A DNA stretch of 64,000 bases from Planctomycetota bacterium. Lineage in GTDB: Bacteria; Planctomycetota; Planctomycetia; Pirellulales; Pirellulaceae. Under the pieces are notes generated by a model that did no database searches, was not told the DNA's origin, and saw only the letters and a list, made by a program, of their open reading frames with translations. Each line of letters starts with the position of its first letter. Within the stretch, counting starts at the first letter, position 1. This document shows, piece by piece, positions 18,092-35,076 of the stretch. The DNA lies in contig JAEZAS010000453.1 in the NCBI GenBank assembly GCA_023430365.1, positions 22,623-86,622 of the forward strand, given 5' to 3'. Position numbers and translations under genes: made by a program.

Positions 18092-19759
18092 ATGCACACC
18101 GGCTACCAGAACACCACGCTGAAGCAACTGAGAGATCAGCAGGTCCGGTTTGCCCCGCGTGAAAAGAAAATCGAACAAGTGAATCGGGCCGAACGCCTGC
18201 TGGTCGAGCTCGATAAGAACCGCACGTACACCTACGAGTACCTCTGCTTTCGGATTACCGATTTCCGGCCGACGACCAACGCCTCGACTTTGATCTCCGG
18301 ACGGGACGCAATCCATGATCTGCGGCTTTTCGTCGAAGACGTGTCAGATGCAGCCAATTTGCCGGTAGAAGATGCGGGCGAGCCGGTTCATACCGTGGAA
18401 GAGCTGAGCAAGATGTTCAACGTTTCCACCAAGACCATCTCGCGCTGGCGTGAGCAGGGCCTGGTGAGTCGGCGGTTTATCTACGACGGACGCCGCAAAC
18501 GGGTGGGCTTCTTGCGCAGCAGTGTGGAACGCTTCGTGAACTCGAACCATGAGCGAGTGAAGCGAGGAGAACGATTTAGTCAGTTAACAGATGAGGAGCG
18601 GCGCGACATTGTCGATCGCGCCCGTCGGCTGGTTCAAGCGGGCGGGTGCCCGTCGGAAGTGGCCCGCCGAATTGCTAAACATATGAATCGCAGTGTTGAG
18701 ACCGTTCGATATACCTTGAAGCAGTTCGATCAGCAGAATCCGGCGCAGGCGGTGTTCCCGGAACGTACGGGGACCTTGTCGGAAGAAGTCAAGCAGCGGC
18801 TGTACCAGCAGCACCGGCGCGGCGAAAGTGTCGACGCCTTGGCCAAGCGGTACTGCCGTACCCGGACCACGATTTACCGGGTGATCAACGAGATGCGCGC
18901 CAAGCGCATCCTCGAGCTGCCGCTGGACTACATGCATCACCCGAGCTTCGAAGAGCCGGGCGTCGAGGCGGAAATCATGGCCCCGATGCCTGAAAATGAC
19001 ACGCCCGCTCGTAAGACGCGCGGTCCAAGTGGCCTGCCGCCCTACCTGGCGTCGTTGTACGAAGTGCCCTTGCTGACTCGGGAACAGGAATATCACCTGT
19101 TCAGGCGGTTTAACTTCCTGAAGTACAAGGCGACGAAGCTTCGTGAGAAGCTGGATCCAGCCCGCGCTCGTACGAGCGAGATGGACGAGATCGAAAGGCT
19201 GTATGAGGAAGCGGTAAAGGTCAAGAACCAGATTGTGCAGGCCAACTTGCGGTTGGTCGTGTCGATCGCCAAGCGGCACGTCAGCGGAACGGAAGACTTT
19301 TTCGGTCTGGTTAGCGACGGCAATATGTCGCTCATCCGGGCAGCCGAAAAATTCGACTATTCTCGTGGAAATAAGTTCAGTACGTACGCCAGCTGGGCGA
19401 TTATGAAGAACTTCGCCCGGACGATTCCGGACGAGTTCAAGCACCGGGACCGGTTCCGAACCAGCCAGGACGAAATGTTCTCGGCGAAGCCGGATCAGCG
19501 GTCCGATGAGTTGGGGCAGGAAACCGCGCAAAACCTTCGAGAGTTGCAGGTTGAGCGGATTCTGTCGCGGCTTGACGAGCGCGAGCAAAAGATTATCATC
19601 AGTCGCTTCGGCTTGAATCACTCCAACGAACCGTTGACCTTGAAAGAGGTCGGCCACGAGTTGGGGGTGACCAAAGAGCGCGTGCGACAAATCGAAGCCC
19701 GTGCCTTGAACAAGCTGCGGCAGGCGGCTCAGGAAGAGCACATTGAAGTGCCCGAGTGA
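18092..19759 (+). CDS. Sigma-70 family factor with N-terminal helix-turn-helix segments
   Basis: A 555-residue protein. Residues 1-95 are a conserved-looking charged domain of unknown role. Residues 98-148 form a MerR/excisionase-like HTH (VEELSKMFNVSTKTISRWRE). Two more HTH-like segments follow at about 164-212 and 227-270. The sigma part begins near 316 (region 1.2, PYLASLYEVPLLTREQE), region 2 at about 380-450 (NLRLVVSIAKRH, GNMSLIRAAEKFDYSRG, FSTYASWAIMKN) and region 4 at about 483-545 (LDEREQKIIISRFGL, GVTKERVRQIEARALNKLR). Region 3 is very short. The -10-reading helix reads YASWAIMKNFARTIPD, unlike YATWWIRQAITRAI of primary sigmas. ATG 18092 follows a GGAGAGG-type ribosome site. It directs RNA polymerase to an unknown promoter set. 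A long terminator follows. Confidence 0.9.
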   Translation: MHTGYQNTTLKQLRDQQVRFAPREKKIEQVNRAERLLVELDKNRTYTYEYLCFRITDFRPTTNASTLISGRDAIHDLRLFVEDVSDAANLPVEDAGEPVHTVEELSKMFNVSTKTISRWREQGLVSRRFIYDGRRKRVGFLRSSVERFVNSNHERVKRGERFSQLTDEERRDIVDRARRLVQAGGCPSEVARRIAKHMNRSVETVRYTLKQFDQQNPAQAVFPERTGTLSEEVKQRLYQQHRRGESVDALAKRYCRTRTTIYRVINEMRAKRILELPLDYMHHPSFEEPGVEAEIMAPMPENDTPARKTRGPSGLPPYLASLYEVPLLTREQEYHLFRRFNFLKYKATKLREKLDPARARTSEMDEIERLYEEAVKVKNQIVQANLRLVVSIAKRHVSGTEDFFGLVSDGNMSLIRAAEKFDYSRGNKFSTYASWAIMKNFARTIPDEFKHRDRFRTSQDEMFSAKPDQRSDELGQETAQNLRELQVERILSRLDEREQKIIISRFGLNHSNEPLTLKEVGHELGVTKERVRQIEARALNKLRQAAQEEHIEVPE

Positions 19760-19795
19760 GCTCGCCGATTTTACGGGTTATCCGCCGAAATGTCT

Positions 19796-19838
19796 CAAGA
19801 TCAGCCTCCTCCAAGGGGGTGGCTGGTCTTGCTTTTTT
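19796..19838 (+). terminator. Rho-independent terminator after the sigma factor gene
   Basis: Stem arms 19796-19806 and 19821-19831 pair over 11 positions with one G-U, followed by cttttttgg. It separates the sigma gene from the tRNA/tuf cluster. Confidence 0.85.
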
Positions 19839-19940
19839 GGCGGCGCGGCTTGTCTAAGGGTGGTGCGAACCGCCGCTCGGCCGTCGGTGTCTTAACTGAC
19901 GGCAAGGGTTGGTGTTCGCATTATTTCCCTGTAGTCGTAT

Positions 19941-19968
19941 TGCGTACTTTCAGAGGGTCACTATATTA
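19941..19968 (+). promoter_or_regulatory. Candidate sigma-70 promoter for the tRNA-tuf cluster
   Basis: TTGCGT (19941-19946), a 16-nt spacer and TATATT (19963-19968) lie about 37 bases before the first tRNA. The -10 matches five of six consensus bases. Confidence 0.5.
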
Positions 19969-20005
19969 ACTGGTTTTCAACGCAGCGCGTTAGCCGTGCT
20001 TCCAC

Positions 20006-20078
20006 GCCAGCGTAGCTCAATTGGCAGAGCAGCTGATTTGTAATCAGCAGGTTATGGGTTCAAGTCCCTTCGCTGGCT
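20006..20078 (+). tRNA. tRNA-Thr (TGT)
   Basis: A 73-nt cloverleaf: acceptor GCCAGCG pairs with CGCTGGC, discriminator T. Anticodon TGT at 20039-20041. The D-arm word agctcaattggcagagc and T-arm word ggttcaagtcc are standard. The CCA end is not encoded. First of the tRNA group preceding tuf. Confidence 0.95.
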
Positions 20079-20165
20079 CTGTCCTGGGTGAGGTTTGCGT
20101 GGTGGTTTTGCGGTGCGTCGCGGGCCCGGTTTGACTGGCCGTTCGGGCAGCGTGAGTGAGTGTTC

Positions 20166-20248
20166 GGGGAGTTACCCAAGCGGTCAAAGGGGACAGACTG
20201 TAAATCTGTTGGCTTCGGTCTTCGGAGGTTCGAATCCTCCACTCCCCA
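20166..20248 (+). tRNA. tRNA-Tyr (GTA)
   Basis: An 83-nt class II tRNA with a long variable arm. Acceptor GGGGAGT pairs with ACTCCCC, discriminator A. Anticodon GTA at 20200-20202. T-arm aggttcgaatcct is standard. CCA not encoded. Confidence 0.95.
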
Positions 20249-20327
20249 CTTGTGGGTTTAGGAGAAAGTGGTCTCTTGTTGTCTTCGGCGACGGGGCGGC
20301 GAGGGGCAAGCAGGAAAGCAACGGCAT

Positions 20328-20398
20328 GCGGGTGTAGCTCAATGGTAGAGCTCCTGCCTTCCAAGCAGGTGACGAGGGTTCGATTCCCTTCACCCGCT
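20328..20398 (+). tRNA. tRNA-Gly (TCC)
   Basis: A 71-nt cloverleaf: acceptor GCGGGTG pairs with CACCCGC, discriminator T. Anticodon TCC at 20360-20362 in stem CCTGC/GCAGG. CCA not encoded. Confidence 0.95.
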
Positions 20399-20504
20399 CT
20401 CGCGTGCTGGGGTGTGTCTGCGGTTGGTGCGGACTGCTAAAGCGCTGGTGAGGACGGCTGGGCTTGCTTGCTGTAGGTTAGTGGTCGCCAGTTGGTTTGG
20501 ATTG

Positions 20505-20577
<73 letters not shown>

Positions 20578-20664
20578 CGTTTGGATGAGTGCGTAGGACG
20601 CGCTTAGTCGAATTTGTCACCTTTACAGGCATCGATTTTCACGAAAACGCAGGTGTAGAAAGCA

Positions 20665-21861
20665 ATGGCCAAGGAACAATTTGTGCGGACTAAGCCGCAC
20701 TGCAACGTCGGCACGATCGGCCACATTGACCACGGCAAGACGACCACCACGGGTGCCCTGTTGGCGGTGCAGGCTGCCAAGGGTCTCGCTCAGTTCAAGG
20801 CTTATTCGGATATTGCCAAGGGCGGCACCGTTCGTGATGCCTCGAAGACGGTGACGATTGCCGTCGCGCACGTCGAGTACGAAACCGAAAAGCGCCACTA
20901 CGCTCACATCGACTGCCCCGGCCACGCCGACTTCATCAAGAACATGATCACCGGCGCCGCTCAGATGGACGGTGCGATCCTGGTCGTGTCGGCCGCTGAC
21001 GGTCCGATGCCGCAGACGAAGGAGCACGTTCTGCTCGCTCGTCAGGTCGGTGTGCCGGCGATCGTCGTGTTCCTGAACAAGGTCGACCTGGTCGACGATC
21101 CGGAACTGCTCGACCTCGTTGAGATGGAAATCCGCGAGCTACTCAGCAAGTACGACTTCCCTGGCGACGACACCCCGATCGTTCGCGGTTCGGCCCTTCC
21201 GGCCTACCAGAACCCGTCGGATCCGGCCGCCTCGAAGTGCATCAGCGACCTGCTCGATGCTGTCGATGCGTTCATCCCGCAGCCGAAGCGCGAAGAAGAC
21301 AAGCCGTTCCTGATGGCGGTCGAAGACGTGTTCTCGATCGAAGGTCGTGGTACGGTTGCCACGGGTCGTATCGAGCGCGGTGTGGTGAAGGTCGGTGACG
21401 AAGTTCAGGTCATCGGTCTCAGCAAAGAGCCGGCCAAGACGACCGTCACCGGTGTCGAAATGTTCCGCAAGGAAATGAACGAAGGTCGTGCAGGCGACAA
21501 CGTCGGCTGTCTCCTCCGTGGTATTAAGCGTGAAGACATCGAGCGTGGCCAGGTTCTCGCCAAGCCGAACTCGATCACGCCGCACACTAAGTTCGAGGCC
21601 GAAGTTTACTGCTTGTCGAAGGACGAAGGCGGCCGTCACACGCCGTTCTTCAGCGGCTATCGCCCGCAGTTCTACTTCCGCACCACCGACGTGACGGGCA
21701 CTGCCAACCTGATCGGCGCCGAGATGTGCATGCCGGGCGACAACGTTCGCGTTACGGTCGAGCTGCACAAGCCGATCGCCATGGACGACGGCGTTCGCTT
21801 CGCGATCCGCGAAGGTGGCCGCACCGTCGGTTCGGGCGTTGTGACCAAGATCATCGAGTAG
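20665..21861 (+). CDS. tuf: Elongation factor Tu
   Basis: A 398-residue GTPase that brings aminoacyl-tRNA to the ribosome. P-loop [24 protein letters not shown] and the SAL motif (RGSALPAY) are all present, and domains 2 and 3 are canonical ([32 protein letters not shown]). Switch I differs: the usual ARGITINTSHVEY reads [14 protein letters not shown] and is preceded by a changed loop, keeping the Mg-coordinating Thr but losing the RG before it. The gene lies between tRNA-Thr and tRNA-Trp, upstream of secE-nusG, the tufB arrangement. No second tuf copy is seen at the fusA-rpsJ junction. Confidence 0.97.
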   Translation: MAKEQFVRTKPHCNVGTIGHIDHGKTTTTGALLAVQAAKGLAQFKAYSDIAKGGTVRDASKTVTIAVAHVEYETEKRHYAHIDCPGHADFIKNMITGAAQMDGAILVVSAADGPMPQTKEHVLLARQVGVPAIVVFLNKVDLVDDPELLDLVEMEIRELLSKYDFPGDDTPIVRGSALPAYQNPSDPAASKCISDLLDAVDAFIPQPKREEDKPFLMAVEDVFSIEGRGTVATGRIERGVVKVGDEVQVIGLSKEPAKTTVTGVEMFRKEMNEGRAGDNVGCLLRGIKREDIERGQVLAKPNSITPHTKFEAEVYCLSKDEGGRHTPFFSGYRPQFYFRTTDVTGTANLIGAEMCMPGDNVRVTVELHKPIAMDDGVRFAIREGGRTVGSGVVTKIIE

Positions 21862-21952
21862 TCGATGGTCGGCCCACGGGGCCAGTAAGTGATCGAAATT
21901 GCAGGGTTGGCCGCAAGCCACCCTGCTGACAATACGGGTGGCAACACCACGC

Positions 21953-22025
21953 AGGGGTGTAGCTCAATTGGCAGAGCACCGGTTTCCAAAACCGGGGGTT
22001 GCGGGTTCGATTCCTGCCGCCCCTG
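21953..22025 (+). tRNA. tRNA-Trp (CCA)
   Basis: A 73-nt cloverleaf: acceptor AGGGGTG pairs with CGCCCCT (one G-U), discriminator G. Anticodon CCA at 21986-21988 in stem CCGGT/ACCGG. It lies between tuf and secE, as in many bacteria. Confidence 0.95.
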
Positions 22026-22139
22026 CTTTTGTCCGTCGCACGCTTCGTCGGCGGACATTTGTTTTTGGTGGGTCAGGTATTTGAGGCCTGGACCGCTGGT
22101 CGGTAGTAGACCGGGGCCGCAAGGATAGCGGGCAACGTC

Positions 22140-22580
22140 ATGGCGAAGGACAAAGCGGTGGCAGCAAGCGGGTTCGGACAGATCGCGCAGGAACTGCTTC
22201 AGGTTGGCATCTACAAGCGGAGCCAGGGGCGCATTGCCCGTCAGGCAACGTGTATTGCCATCTGGGTTGCCTTTGCTATTGCCGCCTATCGGCTGTACGA
22301 GGTCGGCAATCTGGCGATGCCCTATCGCTATGTAGTTCCGACCGTGGTGTTGCTGGTCGGTGCCTGGTTTGGCTATCGCATTGTTAATTATCCGCCGTTT
22401 GCCGACTTTCTCATCGCCGTTGAAGCGGAGATGAACAAGGTCACGTGGCCAACGTCGACGGAGTTGATACGCAGTTCTATTGTTGTGATCGTGCTGATTT
22501 TCGGGCTGACCACGGTGTTGTTTGCCTACGACACCGTCTGGTCCGGCCTGTTGAAGTACGTGTTGCAGGTAACGAAGTAG
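22140..22580 (+). CDS. secE: Preprotein translocase subunit SecE
   Basis: A 146-residue inner-membrane protein with three hydrophobic segments (about 40-58, 62-80 and 115-135), so it is the longer E. coli-like form rather than the one-helix form. The conserved amphipathic segment AEMNKVTWPTSTELI precedes the last membrane helix, the hallmark of SecE. It clamps SecY in the protein-conducting channel. The position between tRNA-Trp and nusG supports the call. Confidence 0.93.
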   Translation: MAKDKAVAASGFGQIAQELLQVGIYKRSQGRIARQATCIAIWVAFAIAAYRLYEVGNLAMPYRYVVPTVVLLVGAWFGYRIVNYPPFADFLIAVEAEMNKVTWPTSTELIRSSIVVIVLIFGLTTVLFAYDTVWSGLLKYVLQVTK

Positions 22581-22623
22581 CCGGAAGCTTCCTCCGCTCC
22601 CGCGGCCATTGGAGAGTGTTCAA

Positions 22624-23511
22624 GTGACTGTCGAGCCCGAAAGCTCGTTCGATCCGCCAGGCGAAACGCCTGCCGAACCGCAGCAGTCGCCTGCGCAGCA
22701 AGAGGCTGCCGCTGCGCCCAATGGTGTTGATCGTCCTTCGGCTGAGAGCGACGCGTCGGTTAGCAATCCCCAGGATGAGCTGCTGACGGATTTGTCCCCG
22801 GCGAATGAAGAGACGGTCGCTCACGATTCCAATCGCGGCGACTCGGACGCTCGCGCAGAATCGGACAGTGAAGAGCCTGTCGACGACGAGGAGGACGAGG
22901 CAGAAGAAGGTCCGTTCGTTCCGGCCGAGCCGCTGGAATTCATCGACGAGTCGGCCGCCGACCAGAATCTGTCGTTTGACTGGTACATCCTCAAGGTGCA
23001 GGTCAATCGCGAAGACTCGATCAAAGAGGCGCTCTTGCGCAAGGTGCGTCTCAATGGTCTTGAGCGCTACTTCAAAGAGGTCGTGGTCCCGACCGAGGAT
23101 GTGGCTGAGTTCACGAAGACGGGTAAACGCCGTGTCGTGAAAAAGAAGATCTATCCCGGCTATATCCTTGTGAACATGGCGATTACCGACGACAGTTGGT
23201 TTATCGTTCGCGAGACGCCAGGCATCGGTGACTTCACCGGCGCCGCCGGCAGGCCGGCGCCTATGGACCCCAAGGACGTCGAACGCATCCTTCGCAGCAG
23301 CAAGGTGATTGCTGACGAGGATGTGTCGGTAAAGACAGCCATCCCCTTCAAGACGGGCGATCGCGTTCGCGTGAAGGAAGGTTACTTCCAGAATTTCGAG
23401 GGCGATGTCGACGCCATCGACCAGGCCAATGGCCGGGTAACGGTGATGATCAACATCTTTGGTCGTTCGACTCCTGTCGAACTGGAACACTGGCAGATCG
23501 AGTTGATTTAG
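22624..23511 (+). CDS. nusG: Transcription antitermination factor NusG with acidic N-terminal extension
   Basis: A 295-residue NusG; the usual length is about 180. The NGN domain begins near residue 118 (FDWYILKVQVNRED) and contains YPGYILVNM and the WFIVRETPGIGDFTG segment. The C-terminal KOW domain (FKTGDRVRVKEGYFQNFEG) is intact. The first 110 or so residues are an extension rich in Glu, Asp and Ser (EEPVDDEEDEAEEG), likely disordered. NusG binds the RNA polymerase clamp and couples it to Rho or ribosomal protein S10. GTG 22624 is chosen over TTG 22609 because GGAGAG sits seven bases upstream. Confidence 0.94.
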   Translation: MTVEPESSFDPPGETPAEPQQSPAQQEAAAAPNGVDRPSAESDASVSNPQDELLTDLSPANEETVAHDSNRGDSDARAESDSEEPVDDEEDEAEEGPFVPAEPLEFIDESAADQNLSFDWYILKVQVNREDSIKEALLRKVRLNGLERYFKEVVVPTEDVAEFTKTGKRRVVKKKIYPGYILVNMAITDDSWFIVRETPGIGDFTGAAGRPAPMDPKDVERILRSSKVIADEDVSVKTAIPFKTGDRVRVKEGYFQNFEGDVDAIDQANGRVTVMINIFGRSTPVELEHWQIELI

Positions 23512-23590
23512 CCGCTGGCATGTCGCGGCTGCCTCGACTGTCGCCCTATGCAACGGAACAAGCAGCAGTATTTAGTTGAGATAAACGATC

Positions 23591-24022
23591 ATGGCAAAAG
23601 CAAAGCAGATGACCGGCCAGGCGAAGTTTCAGGTGCCGGGTGGGCAGGCGACCCCTGCGCCGCCGGTCGGTACTTCGCTCGGTAAGTTCGGTATCAACCT
23701 GGGGCAGTTCGTATCCCAGTTCAACGAGCGGACCCGCGACTACAACGGCATTCCGATTCCGGTTGTCGTCACCGTGTACAACGACCGCTCGTTCGACTTT
23801 GTCACGAAGAGCCCGCCTGCTTCGGCCTTGTTGAAGATGGCTGCCGGCGTGGCCAAGGGGTCCGGCGTCCCGAACAAGGACAAGGTTGGCAAGGTCACTC
23901 GCGCTCAGATCGAAGAGATCAGCAAGAAGAAGATCGAAGATCTGAATGCCCGCGATCTGGCTCATGCGAACACCATGATCGAAGGCACCGCCCGGAGCAT
24001 GGGCATCGTCGTCGAAGGCTAG
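23591..24022 (+). CDS. rplK: Ribosomal protein uL11
   Basis: A 143-residue 50S protein of the L7/L12 stalk base, binding 23S rRNA and contacting GTPase factors. The N-terminal proline-rich hinge ([15 protein letters not shown]) and the C-terminal RNA-binding segment [16 protein letters not shown] are typical. It starts the rplKAJL run after nusG. Confidence 0.96.
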   Translation: MAKAKQMTGQAKFQVPGGQATPAPPVGTSLGKFGINLGQFVSQFNERTRDYNGIPIPVVVTVYNDRSFDFVTKSPPASALLKMAAGVAKGSGVPNKDKVGKVTRAQIEEISKKKIEDLNARDLAHANTMIEGTARSMGIVVEG

Positions 24023-24101
24023 GCTCAACTCGCTGCTCGACGAATCGGCACAACACACACTTTCAAGAATGGCCCGCAGAGTCGGGCGTGGACGGATAGC
24101 G

Positions 24102-24782
24102 ATGGCCAAGCAATCGAAACGATATCGCGCACTCGCGACGCAGGTGAACGAGAAGGAGACGCTGCCGCTTCTCCCAGCCGTCGAAAAGCTGAAGAAGTTC
24201 GCCACGACCAAGTTCGACCAGACGGTTGAAATTCACATGCGTTTGGGCGTGGATCCGAAGCAGGCGGACCAAATCGTCCGCGGCTCGGTCGTGCTCCCGC
24301 ACGGTATCGGTCGCACGCAGCGTGTTGCCGTGTTCGCCAAGGGCGACCTGGCCGAGGCCGCGAAGGCCGCTGGCGCCGATGTTGTCGGCCAAGAAGATCT
24401 CGCTGCCAAGATCAAGGACGGCTGGACTGAGTTCGATGTCTGCATCGCCACTCCGGACATGATGGGCCTGGTCGGTCCGCTCGGTAAGGTGCTCGGTCCC
24501 CGCGGCCTGATGCCCTCTCCGCGTGCGGGCACCGTGACCCCCGATGTGTCGCGGGTTGTGAAGGAATATAAGGCCGGCAAGGTCGAGTTCCGCAACGACA
24601 ACGGAGGCATCGTTCACGCGGTCGTGGGCAAGCTGAGCTTCAGCCCCGAACAGCTGAAGGACAATATCGAGACGTTTATCAACTACGTTCTGAACCTGAA
24701 GCCGCAATCGGTGAAGGGGCACTACGTGAAGGGTGTTGCCGTTTGCGGCACGATGAGCCCAGCGGTACGCATCGCCCTCTAG
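24102..24782 (+). CDS. rplA: Ribosomal protein uL1
   Basis: A 226-residue 50S protein that forms the L1 stalk and releases tRNA from the E site. [34 protein letters not shown] and the [12 protein letters not shown] stretch are diagnostic. In proteobacteria L1 also represses its own operon. ATG 24102 ([10 protein letters not shown]) fits the family start; an in-frame ATG 11 codons upstream (24069) is less likely. Confidence 0.95.
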   Translation: MAKQSKRYRALATQVNEKETLPLLPAVEKLKKFATTKFDQTVEIHMRLGVDPKQADQIVRGSVVLPHGIGRTQRVAVFAKGDLAEAAKAAGADVVGQEDLAAKIKDGWTEFDVCIATPDMMGLVGPLGKVLGPRGLMPSPRAGTVTPDVSRVVKEYKAGKVEFRNDNGGIVHAVVGKLSFSPEQLKDNIETFINYVLNLKPQSVKGHYVKGVAVCGTMSPAVRIAL

Positions 24783-24794
24783 TGGTGCACATTA

Positions 24795-24822
24795 ACCTCG
24801 CCGCGCACGGCTGCTGCGAGGT
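24795..24822 (+). promoter_or_regulatory. Hairpin in the rplJ leader
   Basis: Arms acctcgc (24795-24801) and gcgaggt (24816-24822) form a 7-bp stem in the gap before rplJ. L10 leaders usually fold as the binding site for the L10(L12)4 complex; whether this hairpin does so is inference. Confidence 0.3.
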
Positions 24823-24859
24823 CCAACGAATTACAGGTCCGTGAGTAAGCGGTGCTGAT

Positions 24860-25405
24860 ATGAGCAAGCAACTGAAAGACATGATTACGTCGGAGCTGAA
24901 ACGTCGGCTCGACGGTGTGAACGATGCGGTGCTGGTCAATGTGATCGGCATGGACTCGCTCAGCACCTTTCAGCTTCGTCGCGAGCTTCGCGGCAAGAAT
25001 CTGAATCTGCTGGTCGTCAAGAGCAGCCTGGCTCGTCGGGCCGCCGAAGGCACCCCGCTTGCCAAGGCGTTTGACGGCGGCGAAGGCAGCCTGGCCGTCG
25101 TTTGGGGCGGTGAGGACTTCGTCTCGCTGGCGAAAGAGGTCGTCGAAATCAAGAAGAAGCCGCAGTTCGAGAAGCTCGAGGCTCGCGGCGGCGTTATGGA
25201 CGGCGAGAAGCTGACTCCCGAGGCTGTCGAGGACGTCAGCAAGTGGCCGAGCCGCACTGAGCAGATCAGCCTGCTGGTCGGTCAGATTCTGGCTCCCGGG
25301 GCGAACCTGCTGTCGCAGCTCAATGCTCCTGGCGGATTGCTCCAGAGCCAGCTCAAGAAGAAGTCGGAAGGTGCGGAAGGTGCGGAAGACGCTCCGGCGG
25401 CCTAG
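24860..25405 (+). CDS. rplJ: Ribosomal protein uL10
   Basis: A 181-residue 50S stalk protein anchoring L7/L12 dimers to the ribosome. The N-terminal rRNA-binding domain is recognisable (FQLRRELRGKNLNLLVVKSSLARRA), followed by the helical C-terminal tail that binds L12. Followed 148 bases later by rplL. Confidence 0.94.
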   Translation: MSKQLKDMITSELKRRLDGVNDAVLVNVIGMDSLSTFQLRRELRGKNLNLLVVKSSLARRAAEGTPLAKAFDGGEGSLAVVWGGEDFVSLAKEVVEIKKKPQFEKLEARGGVMDGEKLTPEAVEDVSKWPSRTEQISLLVGQILAPGANLLSQLNAPGGLLQSQLKKKSEGAEGAEDAPAA

Positions 25406-25553
25406 TGCTGTCGGCTTCGCATCGTGATCGTTCAAAGAAACGCTTTGGCCACGGGACGTAACCGGGCCTTATAAACTAGAAACTCCAGATCGGTGATGCG
25501 GCCGGCGCATCTGGGGAAGATAACCGGCTGCGAGTTTTGAAAGGGATCGTACC

Positions 25554-25949
25554 ATGGCCGAAGTGGCAGCAGAATTGAAGGATCTGGGCGACAAGATCGC
25601 GGGCCTCACCCTGAAGCAGGCGAAGGAACTGAGCGACTACATCAAAGAGGCCTACGGCATCGAGCCGGCTTCGGGTGGCGCTGTGATGATGGCCGCTCCG
25701 GCTGCTGGTGGCGGCGCCGCCGCGGCTGCTGAGCCGACCGAGTTCGACGTCATCCTCACCGGTTTCGGCGACAAGAAGCTGGACGTCGTGAAGGTTGTCA
25801 AGAACCTGACCGGCGCCTCGCTGATGGACGCCAAGAAGATGGTCGAAGGCGTTCCTGCCAAGATCAAGGAAAAGGTCTCGAAGGAAGACGCCGCCAAGGT
25901 CAAGGCCGAACTCGAGGCCGCTGGCGCCACGGTCGAAGTCAAAGCCTAA
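25554..25949 (+). CDS. rplL: Ribosomal protein bL12 (L7/L12)
   Basis: A 131-residue acidic stalk protein. The N-terminal dimerisation domain is followed by an Ala/Gly-rich hinge (MMAAPAAGGGAAAAAE) and the C-terminal factor-binding domain (FDVILTGFGDKKLDVVKVVK, SLMDAKKMVEGVP). Recruits EF-Tu and EF-G. Several copies per ribosome. Confidence 0.96.
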   Translation: MAEVAAELKDLGDKIAGLTLKQAKELSDYIKEAYGIEPASGGAVMMAAPAAGGGAAAAAEPTEFDVILTGFGDKKLDVVKVVKNLTGASLMDAKKMVEGVPAKIKEKVSKEDAAKVKAELEAAGATVEVKA

Positions 25950-26286
25950 TTCGGCTTTGGGGCTAGTCTGCCCTCCTTCGATCGCATATAGTTTCTGATT
26001 GATGCTTTGTTGGTTCACCGAAGTGCTACCGCTGCAGCCCTTGCAGCGGTGGCGCGGGCAGGCAAGACTTGATACACACCCCGCAACCATCCAGCGGTTT
26101 TCCGCTACTGGACTGGCTCGGGGTGTAGTTGCGCGCACAGGCTGCCTAAGAATGACCTGTGGTGTCCGAGATGGAGCGAGTGGTCGCCCGGCCGCTGGGT
26201 TGCCGGCGTATCGGAGTCTTTTATTGGTGGCATGGACGGGCGTCGGCTTACCTGCTGTCTGATTTTCCCCCGGAGCATATAGGCAT
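25950..26286 (+). promoter_or_regulatory. rplL-rpoB intergenic leader with stem-loops
   Basis: This 337-base gap has no supported gene. A 9-bp hairpin (arms 26028-26036 and 26042-26050, 5-nt loop) is followed by a longer one whose arms acaccccg (26076-26083) and cggggtgt (26119-26126) enclose an inner stem around tttt at 26098-26101. Neither has a T-run. In E. coli the same junction holds an attenuator and an RNase III site, so these may set the ratio of ribosomal protein to polymerase synthesis. That role is inference. Confidence 0.4.
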
Positions 26287-30009
<3,723 letters not shown>

Positions 30010-30095
30010 GGGTTCGCGCTCGTCTTGCCACAGAGATAACACACACACGCACACCGCTCTCGCCGCAGCGGTGCACATAGAAGGAGCACGGGCAG

Positions 30096-34442
<4,347 letters not shown>

Positions 34443-34463
34443 GTTTGCCTGATTTAACACGAG

Positions 34464-34502
34464 ATCAACCCGGCTGGCGATGTCGGCCGGGTTGATTGTT
34501 TT
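34464..34502 (+). terminator. Rho-independent terminator after rpoC
   Basis: A perfect 11-bp stem (34464-34474 with 34486-34496) closed by an 11-nt loop and followed by tgtttt. Confidence 0.88.
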
Positions 34503-34554
34503 GGCCCGAAGGAAATCGAAGCATCTCGAGGCGTTTTCACCGCTTCGGGTTGCC

Positions 34555-34582
34555 TTGACACCCTTTTCGAAGCCGATAAACT
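34555..34582 (+). promoter_or_regulatory. Promoter of the str operon (rpsL)
   Basis: Perfect -35 TTGACA (34555-34560), 16-nt spacer and -10 TAAACT (34577-34582), 44 bases before the rpsL start and right after the rpoC terminator. Confidence 0.7.
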
Positions 34583-34626
34583 ATTGGATTCCCTTCCGAA
34601 ATAACTAGTTGCACGTCTGAAGCCGT

Positions 34627-34995
34627 ATGCCCACGATTAACCAACTCGTCCGCAAGCCACGTCGTGCAAAGCGGAAGTTCAGCAAGAGCCCGGTGCTCGA
34701 GAAGTGCCCCTTCAAGCAGGGTGTTTGCCTCATCGTTCGCACGATGACGCCGAAGAAGCCGAACTCGGCTCTGCGTAAGATCACCCGCGTTCGCCTGTCG
34801 AACGGCCGCGAAGTTACGGTCTACATCCCGGGCGAAGGCCACAACCTGCAAGAACACTCGATCGTGTTGGTTCGCGGTGGTCGTATTCGCGATCTACCGG
34901 GTGTTCGCTATCAGGTGGTTCGCGGTGTCCGCGATACGCTGGGCGTGCAAAACCGCAAGCAGTCGCGAAGCCGTTACGGCGCCAAGGCGAAGTAG
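34627..34995 (+). CDS. rpsL: Ribosomal protein uS12
   Basis: A 122-residue 30S protein at the decoding centre. The segments [11 protein letters not shown] and [18 protein letters not shown] ([15 protein letters not shown]) carry the Lys positions associated with streptomycin response (K43 and K88 equivalents are both present), so a streptomycin-sensitive sequence is expected. First gene of the str unit. Confidence 0.97.
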   Translation: MPTINQLVRKPRRAKRKFSKSPVLEKCPFKQGVCLIVRTMTPKKPNSALRKITRVRLSNGREVTVYIPGEGHNLQEHSIVLVRGGRIRDLPGVRYQVVRGVRDTLGVQNRKQSRSRYGAKAK

Positions 34996-35076
34996 GTCGC
35001 CTGAGCGTCCCAGTCGGTCGATGGCCGGCTTATCCAATTCACATTGAGACATTTGAATCAGTTGTCAGGTTGATCC

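Noticed and set aside
24069..24101. Upstream start for rplA
   Set aside because: The 11 added residues are Arg/Gly-rich and not part of L1; the start at 24102 matches the family.
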